Positions 63,279-64,000 of a stretch of DNA of 64,000 nt are shown here, piece by piece (within the stretch, counting starts at the first letter, position 1; each line of letters begins with the position of its first letter). The notes under the pieces were generated by a model. That model made no database searches. It had not been told where the DNA came from and saw only the letters and a program-made list of their open reading frames with translations. Made by a program: the position numbers and the translations under genes. The stretch lies in the NCBI RefSeq assembly GCF_003584135.1, contig NZ_QXFI01000033.1, positions 310,001 through 374,000 on the forward strand, written 5' to 3'. This stretch comes from Flagellimonas pelagia. GTDB taxonomy: Bacteria > Bacteroidota > Bacteroidia > Flavobacteriales > Flavobacteriaceae.

Positions 63279-64000
63279 ATGAAGTCTTATTCCATAAAAG
63301 AATTGCTAGAAAAGCAGCCCGTAGGAGATTCCGTAGAAGTAAATGGATGGGTAAAAACATTTAGGAGCAACCGATTTATAGCCTTGAACGACGGTTCAAC
63401 CATACATAATTTGCAATGTGTCGTGGATTTTGAAAATCTGGATGAAACAGTGCTCAAACAGATTACTACAGGCTCTGCCCTAAAAATTTCCGGAACCTTG
63501 GTGGAAAGCCAGGGAAAGGGACAGACCGTGGAGATCCAAACCGAGGATGTTTTTGTTCACGGTAGTGCAGACCCGGAAACCTACCCTATCCAACCCAAAA
63601 AACACTCTTTGGAGTTCTTGAGGGAAAAGGCACATTTAAGGGTGAGGACCAACACTTTTGCCGCGGTGATGCGGGTGCGTTCGGCTTTGGCCTTCGCCAT
63701 CCACAGTTATTTTCAGCAAAATGGGTTTTACTACATGCACGCACCGATCATTACCGGCTCCGATGCCGAAGGTGCAGGCGAAATGTTCCGGGTGACAAGC
63801 TTGGATGCCAAAAACCCGCCTTTGGACGAGAGTGGCAACGTGGATTATTCCGAGGACTTTTTCGGAAAAGAGACCAACCTCACCGTATCAGGGCAATTGG
63901 AAGCCGAGACCTATGCCATGGGATTGGGCAAAGTGTATACCTTCGGACCCACGTTTAGGGCTGAAAACTCAAACACCTCCCGCCACTTGGCAGAATTTTG
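63279..64000 (+). CDS. asnS: Asparaginyl-tRNA synthetase, 3' end outside window
   Basis: Class IIb synthetase that charges tRNA-Asn. The first 240 residues are present and the frame runs off the right edge. The N-terminal OB-fold anticodon domain (about 15-105) shows SVEVNGWVKTFRSNRFIALN and GSALKISGTLVES. The catalytic part begins with FLREKAHLRVRTNTFAAVMR and HAPIITGSDAEGAGEMFRVT. The motif 2 region has LGKVYTFGPTFRAENSNTSR. The segment KNPPLDESGNVDYSEDFFGK is an insertion I associate with Bacteroidota AsnS proteins. Confidence 0.97.
   Translation, partial: MKSYSIKELLEKQPVGDSVEVNGWVKTFRSNRFIALNDGSTIHNLQCVVDFENLDETVLKQITTGSALKISGTLVESQGKGQTVEIQTEDVFVHGSADPETYPIQPKKHSLEFLREKAHLRVRTNTFAAVMRVRSALAFAIHSYFQQNGFYYMHAPIITGSDAEGAGEMFRVTSLDAKNPPLDESGNVDYSEDFFGKETNLTVSGQLEAETYAMGLGKVYTFGPTFRAENSNTSRHLAEF

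Noticed and set aside
1..64000. Prophage, insertion sequence or integrative element
   Set aside because: No transposase, integrase, phage structural or conjugation gene was found in any frame.

Overview
The window is a stretch of bacterial chromosome with dense genes on both strands. It most probably comes from a marine member of the Flavobacteriaceae (Bacteroidota), of the Muricauda/Flagellimonas type. The family-level placement rests on several things seen here: an alternative complex III (ActA/ActB) operon; many Bacteroidota-type lipoproteins and families (DUF2723, DUF5916, DUF4097, LytS/LytTR pair, TSP3/PA14 surface protein); almost no Shine-Dalgarno sequences; and promoters of the form TTTG-N19-TAnnTTTG, of which two near-perfect examples precede tRNA-Gln and rplM. 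The genus is an inference only. There is no rRNA, phage, insertion sequence or CRISPR array, and no gene-free stretch longer than about 300 bp.

Layout. 1-4.4 kb (minus): start of the respiratory alternative complex III operon, with actB cut by the window edge. 4.5-9.6 kb: a SPOR protein, then the rimP-nusA-infB translation/transcription operon (minus) with a terminator-like hairpin in its leader. 9.8-13.2 kb: a large secreted PA14/C-type-lectin protein. 13.2-18 kb: a PrpE-type acyl-CoA synthetase, a GNAT, a membrane-anchored class III cyclase, a TerC transporter and tRNA-Gln. 18.3-22 kb: a DUF2723 membrane protein and a thioredoxin-fold protein without its cysteines. 22.3-25.5 kb: a small secreted helical protein, a LytS/LytTR two-component pair and an M43-like metalloprotease lipoprotein. 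25.7-30.2 kb: a sterol-desaturase-family protein, a lipoprotein, and a membrane-spanning HTH regulator divergent from a secreted concanavalin-like/GATase-like protein. 30.3-36.8 kb: a small lipoprotein, a metallophosphoesterase, cutC, a glycosylasparaginase and polA. 36.8-38 kb: an AT-rich patch of orphan genes, one possibly frameshifted. 38-41.7 kb: MFS, NIPSNAP, thioredoxin and SET-domain genes.

41.9-49.9 kb holds a tyrosine/homogentisate catabolic cluster. It contains a TauE-type permease, a MarR regulator, hppD, hmgA, fahA, a flavin-reductase-like gene, an SRPBCC protein and a HisC-type aminotransferase. Together these can take tyrosine through 4-hydroxyphenylpyruvate and homogentisate to fumarate and acetoacetate. 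Short palindromic repeats lie between these genes. 50.2-52.8 kb is a DUF5916 outer-membrane protein. 53-56.1 kb carries rplM-rpsI and rpsB-tsf, where S2 has an unusual C-terminal helix-hairpin-helix extension. 56.2-59.3 kb (minus) is an ECF sigma / HEAT-repeat anti-sigma / two DUF4097 operon. 59.4-64 kb carries pyrH-frr, an MMPL/RND exporter and the start of asnS.

Most of the window is core housekeeping. The parts most worth a second look are: the HTH-TM-concanavalin regulator with its divergent concanavalin/GATase partner; the ECF operon with a candidate autoregulated promoter; the rimP leader hairpin; the paired palindromes between marR and hppD; the S2-HhH fusion; and the repeat and duplication scars in the tyrosine cluster.
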